Positions 11,337 to 24,204 are shown, counted from the stretch's first letter. The stretch: 64,000 bases of DNA from Eleginops maclovinus (GCF_036324505.1 NC_086351.1:1377501-1441500), one strand, 5' to 3'. Program-made: numbers and translations. The notes: generated by a model from the sequence alone, not told the origin.

Positions 11337-12289
11337 GTCAACATATTTTAATAAAAATGAACCCATTTTTTTGGGTGTTTACAGTTTTTATATATACAAG
11401 TACAACAGCTAGTAAGTGAGCTTGTTTTTAGCTGCGTGTCTACTTTTATCTTACTGAAAATAATCCCTACATGTTCATCTGATAAGGCTGGTTATGTAAC
11501 CAAGGGAGGAGCTGCAGACAGGTCAGGGTGTTAAAGTCGAAGTTGGAACAGACTGTCAGACACCTTTTACATCTCAGGAGCAGGAGAAGGAATACCGGGT
11601 GAGTGTTAACCCCAGGCTCTGCTGGGTTTTTAAGACGTTCATTATTTATTGACTGTCATACTGGATGTCAGAACATTACTTCTTGATTAAATCCAGAGTC
11701 CTAGAGTCCAATGAGACCCCTGCAAGTGTTGGAATGTTTTTTTATTTCCTGGTTTTCGTTCGTTTCGTTATAGTTAGCCTACATAACAGCCCAGCTGTTT
11801 TTCAAAATGTTAAATCGTTTTTTTGTTAACAATCGTTCTATTTGGTATCCTTCTCTTACAATGTATTTCCTCATACTGTGTTTATGTTAACACTATGCAC
11901 CAAAATAAATTCCCTGTATGTGTAAAACTACTGGGCAATAAAACTGATTCTGAATTTACAGGGAGGTTTTAAATTGAAAGATGCCAAGTGGGAATTTTAG
12001 AAAATTCTTTGGGTTAAGTTTCAAAAACATTGGATCGATTGTCAAGATTTCGTTGGCTACCTTGAACACGTCTTTCTATTTAAGATTTTTAATTTGTGAA
12101 CTTGTTTATTTCTCTCTCATCAGAAACAGGTTTATTGCTAAGCAGGTTTACACATACAAGGAATTTGTCTTCGTAAGATCCTGATTTTTAAAATGTTATT
12201 CTTTATGTTGTGAGAAATGTTTTGTCCTGAAATCCGGGCTATTTCTAAAACTTGTCTTATGCCGCTCTGGTGTCTCGAGTCCCGTGTCT

Positions 12290-12290
<1 letters not shown>
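11337..12290 (+). other. Candidate 5' non-coding exon of the NLR gene and LINE-tail-like repeat
   Basis: Around 11500-11598 a sequence ends in CCGG/GTGAGT, a consensus splice donor. It is the best candidate for the untranslated first exon of the downstream NLR gene; this is inference only. At about 11860-11955 the pattern ending GGGCAATAAAACTGATTCTG resembles another teleost LINE 3' tail. The remainder is AT-rich with no gene. Confidence 0.4.

Positions 12291-12373
<83 letters not shown>
12291..12373. repeat. (AC)n microsatellite
   Basis: About 41 AC units. It is continuous with the copied capn7 segment that follows, and the source copy at 33560 also has an AC tract at this point, so the tract was probably part of the duplicated block. 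Confidence 0.97.
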
Positions 12374-12374
<1 letters not shown>

Positions 12375-12742
12375 CAGACAAAGGTACATTGTCAGATACA
12401 AGCTGCTTAATGTCTGTAGTGGAGAGGAAGCATAAAGTGCAGTACAACTCCCCTCCTCTGATATTATAAAGGTTCATTTGAATCTGATGGCTGTTTCCTG
12501 TTTGTCTGTGCAGGATGATTTTGCACAAAACAGAGAGTTCATCACTCTGGTTGTTTATAAAAACCGACGGGAAGAAGGTTTACTACCCAGGTGAGGTCCG
12601 ATGGATGCCTTGTACAAATGAAATGTTAGTTCTGCACAATTCATCGAAAATGTACGGAATCTTAATAATGACGAGTGCAATATTTAAATAAGCACAGCGT
12701 TTGATCAATGTATACCGCACCTTTCAACACCCAATTAAAAAA
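12374..12742 (+). pseudogene. Duplicated fragment of capn7 (intron 15, exon 16, intron 16) with frameshift
   Basis: Nearly identical to 33601-33970 in the capn7 gene over about 370 bp. The exon copy is 12514-12590 (77 nt) against 76 nt in the true exon 16 (33739-33814). An extra A in the run after GTTTATAA shifts the frame. Both splice sites are preserved (TGCAG/GATG and CCCAG/GTGAGG). It lies in the 5' intron of the NLR gene, ending just before its first coding exon, about 21 kb from its source and on the same strand. Confidence 0.93.
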
Positions 12743-12799
12743 ATGTGTGTGTGTGTGTGTGTGTTCAGTGTTAATGGTGTATCTCTCAGACTGGAGAAC

Positions 12800-13520
12800 A
12801 TGAGTGATATACAAGAGGGGGATGAGGACAGATCTTCAGTCCCCAGCCGTTTGTCTCTGAAGAGTGACCGGTCTATAGGAATACCTCCACTCTTCAGTAA
12901 TGAATCTGGACCCTCAGACACAAAGTAAGAGTCTGTCGCTACTGAAAAATGACCTGACGAGGATTCAGTTTTTGTATAATCTGATGTATTAAACTGTTCT
13001 TTAATAATGTTGTGTGCAAACTATATTACCCTATGGACATTTTTAAATGACAGCTAAAGATACACCTTTTTAGATTAGCTTTTTATTGGTGTCACCCCCC
13101 CCCCCCCTTTTTTAAATGGTCTTTTAGTCTTAATTATTTATTTAACAGTTGTGTTAGTGACATTTCCTGTTCAGTTATAATTAGTACTACATTTTTATTG
13201 TTTTATTATATATTTTCATTGTACCACTTCGTTTGTCTAATGACTTTTTTGAAATTTTCCAACAGGGATCATTATTTATTTCAATTGTATTATCATACCT
13301 TTTACCTTCTGGTGTTCACTTGTAGATACAGTAGGCTAAACATGATGTTTGCTCCTCTTGGTGATGTTATGAATCCAGAGACGATGCTGTTTGCTTTTAT
13401 AATAATGTGAAGCCTAAGCTGATAACTAAGATATATTATATAGAGATTAGGGCTGTCCCCGACCAAGGATTTTGTTGGTCGACCAGTGGTCGTCATTTAC
13501 TCCGACTAATCGACTAATCG

Positions 13521-13589
<69 letters not shown>

Positions 13590-16500
13590 TTTTGACCGGG
13601 ATACACATCTGTGAAGTTTTACCTTTAATGCCCGGCTACCGCATCTATTCACATTTACCACTAACGCCGGGAGTAACCTTGTGTGACTACTAACAAAATG
13701 TTTCCTGGTTCATCTAAACACTAGGCCTATAGCCTACACAAGTTCTTCTCTCAGTCGGAGAGTGAGAAAAAAACCCGACGTTCGCAGAAAGACAGACGGA
13801 GTTTGAACATTCTGATTATTTATTTTAAACAGGCGCCACACACGTACTGAATGATGATGCAACAATTCAACAAAACCAAAAATAATAATACAGCCTTAAA
13901 CTAATTTAAAAAAAAAACATATTATTATTTTCGTTTCTTTTGGAAATGTACATAACGAAAAAAAATATGATTGCTGTAAAATAGGCAAACATGAATAGCC
14001 CTAAACTAATAAATAGGCCTAATTTGAAACAGACAGTGCAGATTAACAGACCAACGAGGTAGACTTGCATAAAAAACCTGAAGCTCACAGTGATTTGTCC
14101 TCGGCTCTGAGTTTTCTCAAATTGTGAGAAAGGAAGACCAATTTGTCCACATTGTCAGGGAGAAGTGAACTCCGCGTCTTGCTAACAATGAAGCCGGCCT
14201 TAGAGAAGATGCGCTCCGATGGTGTGGACGTGGATGGGATGGAGTGAATACGCATGGCTGCTCTGGCCAGCTTCGGGTAACGCTCCTCGTTTTTTTGCCA
14301 CCATGCTAGCGGTCCCGACTCAACTTTTGTTTTATCCTCCAAGTACCATTTCATTTCATTGTTCTGTTCTTCTGTCTGCAGCTCCTCATCTGTACCCATC
14401 AGCATGGATATTTCGTCCTGCTTTTCATTCTTTTTTGTTTTCTTCTGTGGTACAGGCCCGGGTTCGTTGTCGTCCCCACTGGCGTGCTGTGTCTGGGCAG
14501 GCTCTTCTGCTGGAGATAGACTCTCAGCTAAATCCAACACCGTAGTGTATGCCTGGTTGCGTTTCTCTTCCTCCATAAACGATAAGCTTTTAAAGCGTGG
14601 GTCCAAGACAGCAGCTTTGATGTAAATGCTGGACTGCAGCTCCTTGTTTAGCTCCCACCTCTTGTCAATTTCCTCACCAAGTGTTTTCTTCAGTGCTGTC
14701 ACGGCCGCGCTGTCATCCTCGCGCAGCAACAGGTGACGTCTTTTCATGTTTATGAGCATGGGCAGCGTGGCAGAGAGAGATGCATTAAGATCTTGTGAAA
14801 GCAACTCTGTAAGTGTGACCATCGGCTTCAACACCGACACTATGTCTTCTGTTATCCTCCATTGGACCGTGGTGAGATCCAAATCGCGGTCAGATCTGTG
14901 TGTGGTAACGGGGTCGGAAAGTACAGCGGTGACCGGCCACCTCTGTTCCAGAAGGCGCTCCAACATGCAGTGAGTGGAGTTCCATCTCGTGGAGACATCC
15001 TGGATGAGTTTGTGTTCAACCACGTTCTGTTGTGTTTGTTTTTCAGTGAGAGCCGCTGTAGCCTTGGCACTTTTCTTAAAATGTCCAACAAGACGTCTGG
15101 CAGCTGCTATGACACGGCAAATGGGATCTTTTTTAAGAGCCGCATTGATGCACAGCTGCAAAGTGTGCCCTGCGCAACGAACTCCTTGGACGTTACCCCA
15201 GGACGGGTTACGCGCTAACTGATGGGCGCACAGCACCATGTTCGCGGCATTGTCATGTACAAGAGCGACCCTTTTTTCCGCGGGGATTTTAAAGTCTGCC
15301 ATGACTTCGCTGAGTCGCTCTGCTATGTTGACAGCTGTGTGGCTCACTCCCAACTCTTTCGTTTCCAGCACGAATGAATGCAGTTGCCAGTTATCCGAAA
15401 TAAAATGCGCTGTGACCGTCATGTAACTTTCCATCTGGTTAGATGTCCATGCATCTGTTGTGAAGCTGAGTGCTTTGCAGTTATCGATCTTGCCCTGGAG
15501 TGTTTGTTTTATTGTGCTGTATTTGTTTGTAATCGCGTGCATCACTGTTTCACGTTTTGGCAGGCTGTATCCGGGCTCGAGGCAATTAATTAGATCTTTA
15601 AATCCCTCACCACTGACGATATTCACAGGTCGCATGTCCAGCGCTATGAAGTCAGCTATTTTGTCAGTTATGTCTCTCTTCCTTTTTTCAGACAGAGGGG
15701 CTTTCATTGTGAGCTTCTGCTGCGTTAATGATGAGGAGGATGAGGAGGATGATGAGGATGACGTGGAGGTGGAGGGGGCTAGATTGCAATAAAGTGGATG
15801 CGCCTGTAGAGATTTAAATAATAAGTTAACCAGTGAGCTGGATAATTTAGCCTTACCAATACTAGCGACAAAACTAAATGTACTTAATTCATTATTTATT
15901 AATTCAATGTATTATTTATAATTTATATATATTTATAATAGGCCTAATTGCATTAACTTCATCGCATAGGATAGCTAGGCTAGTAGGCTAAGCTACTTAC
16001 ATTCTTGAGGTGGTAAATCATGTTCGTCGTGGACGAATGATAGGCAAATGTTTTTCTGCAAATTTGGCATATAACCCTCTTTGGGTCATCTCTATCCTTT
16101 TCGAAATGCTCCCATATCTTAGAGCTCCTTCCAGACATGATAGCCAAATAAGTCGATGCTGTCCTTGTCAAACAAATCAAAACCGTTTAACGTCTTTCTT
16201 GTCACGCCCTTCAAATTAAAAGTCCCGGAAGCCCTTTGACGAGACGCGGCTTTTTTCCCCTGCGACCAATCGACCAATGGAATTTGGTCGACAAGTATTT
16301 TTTTTGGTCGACCAACGATTAATCGATTATTTGAGGTCAGCCCTAATAGAGATATAGATCTTTTTAAAATATCAAACTAGAATTTGCCCCCTTGTACCAT
16401 TTGTGAAAATCAGCTCCATTAAGGATGTGTTCCTCTCCACAGAGGGAAGAGGAAGAGTCCTGTTCCTGTGGAGGAGCAGCTGTACAGCTGTGCTCTGTGT

Positions 16501-19500
16501 CAGGACGTCCTGAAGGACCCAGTCTCTACCAGCTGTGGACACTGGTTCTGCAGACAGTGCATCACCTCATACTGGGAGCAGCTACCTCCATCAGGAGACT
16601 CCTCCTGTCCCCAGTGTGGAGAAAGATCCAGAACCAGAGCTGGACTGCAGACAGCCAGTCAGACCAGCTCTTTAGGAAGTAAGAGGCCGAACACATGCAG
16701 CCTCATTAGAGCCGTCGGGGACCCGGGTCTCTACTCTTGTATCAACTTTGATTGGCGCACTATATCATCTGATGTTCTTATAGGCATTGTTTTTAAAGTG
16801 TATATTAAAACAGACAGCAGGGTTTTCCTTATTATTATCATCACAATAGTCATGCAAAGACATTTTTATAGAATATATCTGATGGCTAGGATTCTTGTCT
16901 TTATGTCAGGGATTCTGTTGTTTCAGAAAAATAATAACATTCTAAACACGGTATGTTTTACTTTTTTATTGTTATAATTAGATTCTCCAAAGCATTTTCC
17001 TTATTCTAACATGTTTCTTCTAACAGGTCTGCAGCAGGCTTTAGAGGACCATAGGATCAGTCTGAGGAGGAGATGTGAACTTGTGACTGAAGGAACTGAT
17101 GAAAGTGAAACCCTCCTCAACAGGATCTTCACTGAGCTCTACATCACACAAGGACGGAGTGAAGAGGTTAATACCCAACATGAGGTGATGCAGCTGGAGA
17201 CGGCTTTCAAGAAGAACACCCTCCATGAAACTCCAATCAAGTGCCAGGACATCTTTAAAGCCTTAGCTTACCATCAGACACACGTCAGAGTGGTCCTGAC
17301 CAACGGCGTCGCTGGAGTTGGAAAAACCTTCTCAGTGCAGAAGTTCACTCTGGACTGGGCCAAGCGTTTGGAGAACCAAGATGTCAGTCTGGTGATCCCG
17401 CTCTCCTTCAGGGAGCTGAACCTGATCAAAGCTCAGCAGTACAGTCTTCTCAGGCTGATCCATGTTTTCCATCCAGCCTTACAGAAGGTCACAGCAGAGC
17501 AGCTGGCTGTCTGTAAAGTGCTGTTCATCTTTGACGGCCTGGATGAAAGCAGACTCTCTCTGGATTTCAGAAACAGGAAGGTTGTGTCTGATGTCTCACA
17601 GCAATCCTCAGTCAACGTGCTGCTGACAAACCTCATCAGGGGGGAGCTGCTTCCTTCAGCTCTCGTCTGGATCACTTCCAGACCTGCAGCGGCCAATCAG
17701 ATCCCTCCTGAGTGTGTGGACAGGGTGACAGAAGTACGGGGCTTCACTGACGACCAGAAGGAGGAGTACTTCAGGAGGAGATCCAGAGATGAAGAACTGT
17801 CCAGCAGAATCATCTCTCACATGAAGAGCTCCAGGAGCCTCCACATCATGTGTCTGATCCCAGTCTTCTGCTGGATCACTGCTGCAGTTCTGGACCACTT
17901 GTTGACTACAGACCAGAGAGGAGAGCTGCCCAAGACCCTCACTGACATGTACTCACACTTCCTGCTGGTCCTGACAAAGAGGAAGAAGCAGAAGTACCAT
18001 GAGGGTCATGAGACGAGCCCACAGCAGCTGACGGAGGCTGACAGGGAGGTTCTTCTGAAGCTGGGGAGGCTGGCGTTTGAACATCTGGAGAAAGGAGACA
18101 TCATGTTCTATCAAGAAGACCTGCAGCGCTGTGGTCTTGATGTCACCGAGGCCTTGGTGCACTCAGGAGTTTGTACAGAGATCTTCAAAAGAGAGAGCGT
18201 GATCTTCCAGAAAACAGTCTACTGCTTTGTTCATCTGAGCGTTCAGGAGTTCCTGGCTGCAGTCTACATGCTGCACTGCTACACCAACAGAGACACAGCG
18301 GTACTGAAGGACTTCCTGCAAAGAGACTATAACGACAGTTATAGCAGTGATCAGGATTACCCATCCCTGGACGTCTTCCTAAAGAGAGCCATGGAGAAAT
18401 CCCTCAGAAGTGAAAATGGCCACCTGGACCTGTTTGTCCGCTTTCTCCACGGCCTCTCTCTGGAGTCCAACCAGAGACTCTTAGGAGGCCTGCTGGGTCG
18501 CACAGACACCCGTCCAGAAGTCACCCAGAGAGCCATCAGCAACCTGAAGGAGATGAGCAGTGATGAAGTCTCTCCTGACAGGAGCACCAATATCTTCCAC
18601 TGTCTGACAGAAATGAACGATCACTCAGTACATCAGGAGATCATAGAGTTCCTGAAGTCAGAGAACAGATCAAAGAGACTCTCTGTGATCCACTGCTCAG
18701 CTCTGGCCTACATGCTGCAGATGTCAGAGGTGGTTCTGGATGATTTGGACCTGAAGAAGTACAACACATCAGAGGAGGGAAAACGGAGACTGATTCCAGC
18801 TGTGAGGAACTGCAGGAAGGCTGTGTAAGTCCAGATGTGATTAACTGTATAGAATAATGTAGATCAGAAGTTTAATTCTTCAAATCAACACCAACATTTC
18901 TGCTGTTTAAATACAACATAATTTCAACACCCAATCAATTCTATTTATTTGTAATAATTGTTACATTTTACGTTTCACTCTTCATATTCCTTCGAGTGAT
19001 GGAGACGACATGTAGACATGTGAAAAAAGTGCAGGCCTTCAGAGGTTTTTATCATAGCAGCACAACATACAGCAGTATTGACAGTTATCAGTGAAGAAGT
19101 TACGTGTTTATTACGTCCTTGGAGTTTCTTTGTCATAAATCAGAGACGCATGTTTTTATCACAACAATAAAATGTGTTTCATTTCCAACCAATAACAAAG
19201 TTCAGATTGTGTTTTGATGCTGATGCAAAGATCACTTCTTGCTGACGTTATTATGTTGAAAATATTGCAATCTTATTGGTTTGGTAATTGTGTTTATGTG
19301 AGCAATGCATTTTTAGATGCTCAGAGAAGCCAACACATCATGCATTTATTGATCCATGACATGCAAATATGAATATATTAACACTTAAATAAACACTGTA
19401 TACCTCTAATATTGTCAAGCCATTTGTTTATTTTCTGATTCTTTTGGCAACAGTCACTGACAGCAGAAGGTAGTCAGCACGGACATGTCAGACGTGTGAT

Positions 19501-22500
19501 CAGATCACACTAACAATGCACACAGTCAACTTAAAGTAAAAGTAATAATAAAACAATATATTATTATATATAATATAAACTGGAATAAGGCCAAATGTCA
19601 ATCGGAACATATTCAAATCTCTTTTCATCAAATTCTTGAAGTTAATATTATGTTTCCTCTTTTTTTATTTTACTAACAAATGTTGTAATATGTGTCATTG
19701 CAGACTTTCGGGCTGTAGACTCTCACACTCTGACTGTGAAGTCGTGGCCTCAGCTCTGAAGTCCAACCCTTCCCATCTGACAGAGCTGGAGCTGAGTTAC
19801 ATCAATCTAAAGGTTTCAGGAGTGGAGCAGCTGAGTTCTGGCCTAAAGAGTCCAAACTGCACACTGGAGAAGCTGAGGTGAGATGTCTGGCTGTAGTTCA
19901 TATAGATTTGTTTATATTTATGATTTTCTGAATTTGCCTGAGAACAAACACGTTTCTATAATATATTACATAATAATGAACAGCAGAGACAGTAAATGTG
20001 TGACGGACAGTGTTTGAGCTTCCACAGACTCTCTCTGTGCTCCATGAGTCAGTGGAGATGCTGTCAGTACTGATGAGCTGTGTGAGGGAGATGAAGAAGT
20101 TGTTAAAGAGCTGATGAAAGAGACTGCTGCACAGAGTTCCAGATTATCAGTTGTTGTGAATCTACATCTTTGCTGACATTGAAACCTTCTCCAGCTCTGA
20201 TCAGATTATTAAACCTCACATTTCTCCAAATAGAAACATTGTTTTCTAAACTTCATCATATGATCTTTATTCAGTCTGAGGTACTGCAGTCTGTCAGAGA
20301 TCAGCTGTGCTGCTCTGGCCTCAGCTCTGAAGTCGAACCCCTCCCATCTGAGAGAGCTGGACCTGAGGGGCAGCAATCTGCAGGATTCAGGAGTGGAGCT
20401 GCTGAGAGATCTTCTGGAGAGTCCACTCTGCAGACTGCAGACTCTCAGGTCAGTTCTCCATCTCTTATTTGCTATGCTGAGATGAATATGAGAGAGTTGT
20501 GTTGACTCTGAGCTGCAGACAAAATACATATTCTGGATGTTTTTCTTCACATTCAGAATTCATCCTGAGATATTTGTGATGTTTGTAGACGTTGTGATCT
20601 GGAGTTGAATCAGTTTCTGAGGGGTTGTTTGTCTGGCTGCACATCATGATGTGGATGGAGTTTCAGATGTGAAGTCTCCTCTTTTTATTGAAGTAGAAGC
20701 ACGTTGTCTTTAATATTAATGAGAGCTCTTTTTCTCTGTCTGTATCTTACAGTTTTTAACCTGAAGGAGTTTCCCCTTTCTAAACTTCTACATCCTCTAC
20801 TTCTCCAGCTCTGCACAGATTATTAAACTTGGAATATTTGAAGCTGAAACGTTGTTTTCTAAACTTCATCATGTGTTCTTTATTCAGTCTGGAGAGCTGC
20901 AGTCTGACAGAGATCAGCTGTGCCTCTCTGGCCTCAGGTCTGAAGTCCAACCCCTCCCATCTGAGGGAGCTGGACCTGAGTGGCAACGCTCTGAAAGATT
21001 CAGGAGTGGAGCTGCTGAGAGATCTTCTGGAGAGTCCACTCTGCAGACTGCAGACTCTCAGGTCAGTTTTCTGACTCTGATACTGCTGGAGATCTCATAT
21101 TTTTCATTAGTTATTCAATCTGATTATTGTACATGAATATATTACATCCATACATTTGCAAATGTTTGTTCATATTTGTATTTCTCTAAATGTTGTCTGC
21201 AGTCACAAAAGTTCATTGTTTTTTAAAGATAATGTATTATTAGTCCACTGGTAGTTGTTTCAGTAAATGGACACATCTGAATAAAGAAGGTCCTCTGAAC
21301 TCATATTAGTTTTACATTGATAAAGTTTTGCTTTGACAGAAATATTTATGTTTACATTCATTTCATTGTGTTTCAAAGACAATAAACGGAAAGCTGATAT
21401 TATGACGATCTCAATAACAGAAAGACAGTCGCTGTGATTCAGGGAGAAGCTCATTGATTAGGAACCAGTCATGTTGAGCACAGATTAAACCTGAACCTCT
21501 GACTGGATTATAACCTGATTTCATCCTCTTCATGTGTTCTTTATTCAGACTGGAGTTCTGCAGTCTGTCAGAGATCAGCTGTGCTGCTCTGGCCTCAGCT
21601 CTGAAGTCCAACCCCTCCCATCTGAGAGATCTGGACCTGAGAAACAACAATCTGCAGGATTCAGGCGTGCAGCTGCTGAGAGATCTTCTGGAGAGTCCAC
21701 TCTGCAGACTGCAGACTCTCGGGTCAGTGAGGGGTCGACTCTCTGCTGGTTCAGCAGTATTGTATTAAACTGTTTCTTTTTTTTTGTTCAATCTTCCACA
21801 AACTATATATTGTAAGCTGAAAATGGAAGGCCAAACATTAGTAAGTAATCAACTTTCTAACAGACGGATGAGATTTTACAAAAGAGTGGAAAAGGTGGTC
21901 TGTTTTTTATGTGATGTTTTTTGTCTCCGGATGAATCTCTGGTTATTTCCTGTAATGCAGCTGAGAGCTGAGGGCAGTCAGTGTAGAGTTTCAGAGAAGA
22001 TATGATGGGATGTAAAGCATTGGATCAGTCAGGACTCTGAAGCTGACTAACTCAAAGAACAAACACTGATTTTAGACTTGATCCAAAACTGTTGGATTTG
22101 TTCTTCCCTACAGGGCCAATTACAAGATGATCCCAGCCAAGATCCAGAAGAACTGTGAGTACTGAAACCAGATCCTCCTTTCATCAAGCTACTAAACTCT
22201 GATCTTTAAAGTCCTCATAGGGAAACAGAAACATTTTTAATCCCGTTCTTGTTTTTCTGTCTGCAATCCTTGTGGCTGCTGTCTCTCTTTGTTCATGTTT
22301 TATTCTTTTTATTCCTCCTCTTTCTCCTCCTCTCAGGGGACTCTGATGTGGAACAGGAAGTGGAGACAGACAGAAAGGTGAGAGGTTGTACAGTGTCAAA
22401 TTATGTAGATGGCTGCAGCTCGGGAGGAACGTTCTGTTAAAGCAGCTATCCTCAATTTTGGCGCTATATATTTGACTAAAATCACAACAAGCAATTGTAC

Positions 22501-22861
22501 TTTTTTCTTGAGAACAGAGATTTCTTATCATAGTTCTGCAAAAGTTTTATCAGATTTAGGATCCAGTGTATTGCCAATTAGGTTTCTCACATTCAAGGAT
22601 GTTATTTTGGGGTATTGTCGAAATAGCGAAGGAAGCCAAAATATCATTGTTTTGAAATGAAGAAGTATATCATCTGCTGCGATCAATGCCTCACCACTCT
22701 GCTGTGATTGGCTGGTTCTGCTGTGCTGTCACATGTTGTTTTACAATGTTTTGCAGTTTGTACTCATTGAGCTGGAGTTGAACTTTATGTATTTGTGAAT
22801 AACTAACTTTGTTTTATGATTCCAGGCTCCAGTTTCTGTCTCAGCTGAACACACAACTTAG
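12800..22861 (+). CDS. RING-FISNA-NACHT-LRR protein (fish NLRC3-like / NLR-C family), about 990 aa
   Basis: Coding exons 12769-12924 (ATG at 12800), 16443-16678, 17027-18824, 19704-19877, 20275-20448, 20888-21061, 21549-21722, 22114-22154, 22337-22377 and 22826-22861 (TAG). All phases agree and the total is 2,973 nt. Residues 1-41 form the short acidic/Ser-rich peptide typical of fish NLRs ([15 protein letters not shown]). Residues 58-100 are a C3HC4 RING finger (CALC, SCGHWFC, CPQC), a likely ubiquitin ligase. FISNA follows, then NACHT with Walker A GVAGVGKT (214-221) and Walker B FIFDGLDE (287-294). Four LRR exons are each exactly 174 bp. The protein ends in a short tail with no B30.2 domain. 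The family is cytosolic innate immune sensing; the ligand is unknown. AATAAA at 23377-23382 is a likely poly(A) signal. Its first coding intron holds a whole hAT element. Confidence 0.9.
13040..13235 (+). mobile_element. LINE 3' tail fragment
   Basis: AGCTAAAGATACACCTTTTT, then GATTAGCTTTTTATTGGTG, a poly-C run and a T-rich tail match in order the segment at about 28895-29160 in capn7. Both look like 3' ends of the same truncated non-LTR retrotransposon family. No coding part is left in this copy. Confidence 0.6.
13448..16345 (-). mobile_element. Complete autonomous-looking hAT transposon, 2,898 bp, with perfect 8-bp target-site duplication
   Basis: The left end is TAGGGCTGTCC and the right end, read on the other strand, is TAGGGCTGACC. 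The 8-bp flanks ATAGAGAT at 13440-13447 and 16346-16353 are identical, as expected for a hAT insertion. The subterminal palindrome TTGGTCGACCA occurs near both ends (13475-13485 and 16304-16314), with extra GTCGACCA/CGACTAATCG motifs, probably transposase binding sites. An internal poly-C/poly-T run sits at about 13520-13585. The element lies in an NLR intron, ending 97 bp before the RING exon. Confidence 0.95.
14085..16138 (-). CDS. hAT transposase (BED zinc finger), two exons, 618 aa, apparently intact
   Basis: Exon 1 is 16138-16001 (46 codons, from [12 protein letters not shown]) and ends at a consensus donor (AAGAAT/GTAAGT). Exon 2 starts at 15803 after CTCTACAG, in phase 0, and runs to the stop at 14085. 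The BED finger is CQIC in exon 1 with the His pair (YHLKN/AH) spanning the junction. A Ser-rich linker follows. Candidate catalytic residues of the hAT core are Asp163 (FTTDAWTS), Asp230 (VHDNAANM) and Glu576 ([12 protein letters not shown]). [14 protein letters not shown] and [10 protein letters not shown] are also present. No frameshift or stop was seen. The gene is antisense to the host NLR gene. It is distinct in sequence from the transposase at 7999-10472. Confidence 0.92.
18825..19703 (+). other. NLR intron between NACHT exon and first LRR exon
   Basis: AT-rich, bounded by GTAAGT at 18825 and TTGCAG at 19703. I see no exon, repeat family or RNA gene in it. Confidence 0.6.
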
Positions 22862-24200
22862 TCTTCCCACAGGTAATCCTATAACATGACCAGAGACTAC
22901 TTGTAATATATATTTATATAAGCATACTTCTGTAAAGTCGTGCCTTTCACCATGAGGTATTGCATTCAGTCTCTTTCCAGCAAACATACGGTGTATAATA
23001 TAATGCCTCGATGTGTAAGATGGTTTACAGCAGTGGATCTCAACCTATTCCAGTCGCAACCCCTCAGTGTCAGAAACTGATGTGCACACACTCTGACTCT
23101 CATTGACCGAACCTGAGGCACCCTTTCGGGTCAGATCTGTCGGGGGCTGGTCACCCAAAATCATATATTACATATTTTGTTATAATTATTGATGTGTTTA
23201 TCAAAGCTGGTAATGGTGGAACTAGTTGTATTTACTTTATTTACTCCTGGGTAGAATGTGAATTTAATCAACATGTAACTAAAGGTCTAATAAGAGTTGA
23301 TCCTGTTGAACTCAGCTCCTCATGGTGTCAGTGAGACTGCTGATAAAGGTTTATACACACAAACTGAACGATTGAGAATAAAGCCTTTATGAAATGTGAT
23401 CATATGTTGTTGTAACCTTTAAGATGTGTCATGATCTCTTTCAAATTAAATGTCTCACTGTGCAATACATACCCGGCTGCTATACTTTTATTTTTGTCTA
23501 TTTTTTGTGTGTATATATATTTCTTAGTAACTTGGGTGAAATATTACGCTGTCTTTGGCTCTTTCTGCTGTAATAATGAACATTTAAATTTGAAGGTATT
23601 CTGAGAGTGGAATCCGTTCAGTGTCTGTGGACAGATGAAGAACTGATCCTGGGTCAGCAGAGGCGCTGCAGTGGACAAGGTTCAGAGGTCCTGCTGATAT
23701 GAGGACACCTAGTACAGGAAAGGGTTTTATGGTTTCTTTCTCTGTTCTAATTGACTGCCCGGTGCTCTCTCTTAAGAAAAAAAACGATGTATATAAATAT
23801 GACAATATAAATACTATGCATTCATATAGGGTGCAGGAGGTCACATTGAAGATCTGTACGGGAATGACAGACAAACATCGTGTCTCACCCATATTAAAAT
23901 ACATTATAAATACAATACCATATAGGATAGTAGACCATCAGAAAATATAAAAAGAAATATTCACTAACCTCAATTTGATTATTTACTAAAAGCGTTTATA
24001 AGAAACTTAAATATTGAGACTCAAAGAAATTTCTGTAAAATGTAAAAACGTGTTTGAGAAAACAAACGGAACAGGAGACACAATTTGATTTACTATGGCA
24101 TTAACATTATTTAAAAACAATTAGTTATTAACAATCAGAAAAACTCTGAAGTATATAACGATATATATCGGTCTTATTTCCTACTGCACCTGAATACAAC
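22862..24200 (+). other. NLR 3' UTR and intergenic region before capn7
   Basis: The NLR 3' untranslated region probably ends shortly after the AATAAA at 23377. The remaining sequence up to about 24200 is AT-rich and unremarkable, with no supported coding region on either strand. Confidence 0.5.
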
Positions 24201-24204
24201 ACAC

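Noticed and set aside
12514..12590. Functional second calpain gene upstream of the NLR
   Set aside because: Only one exon is present, it carries a one-base insertion, and similarity ends within both flanking introns.
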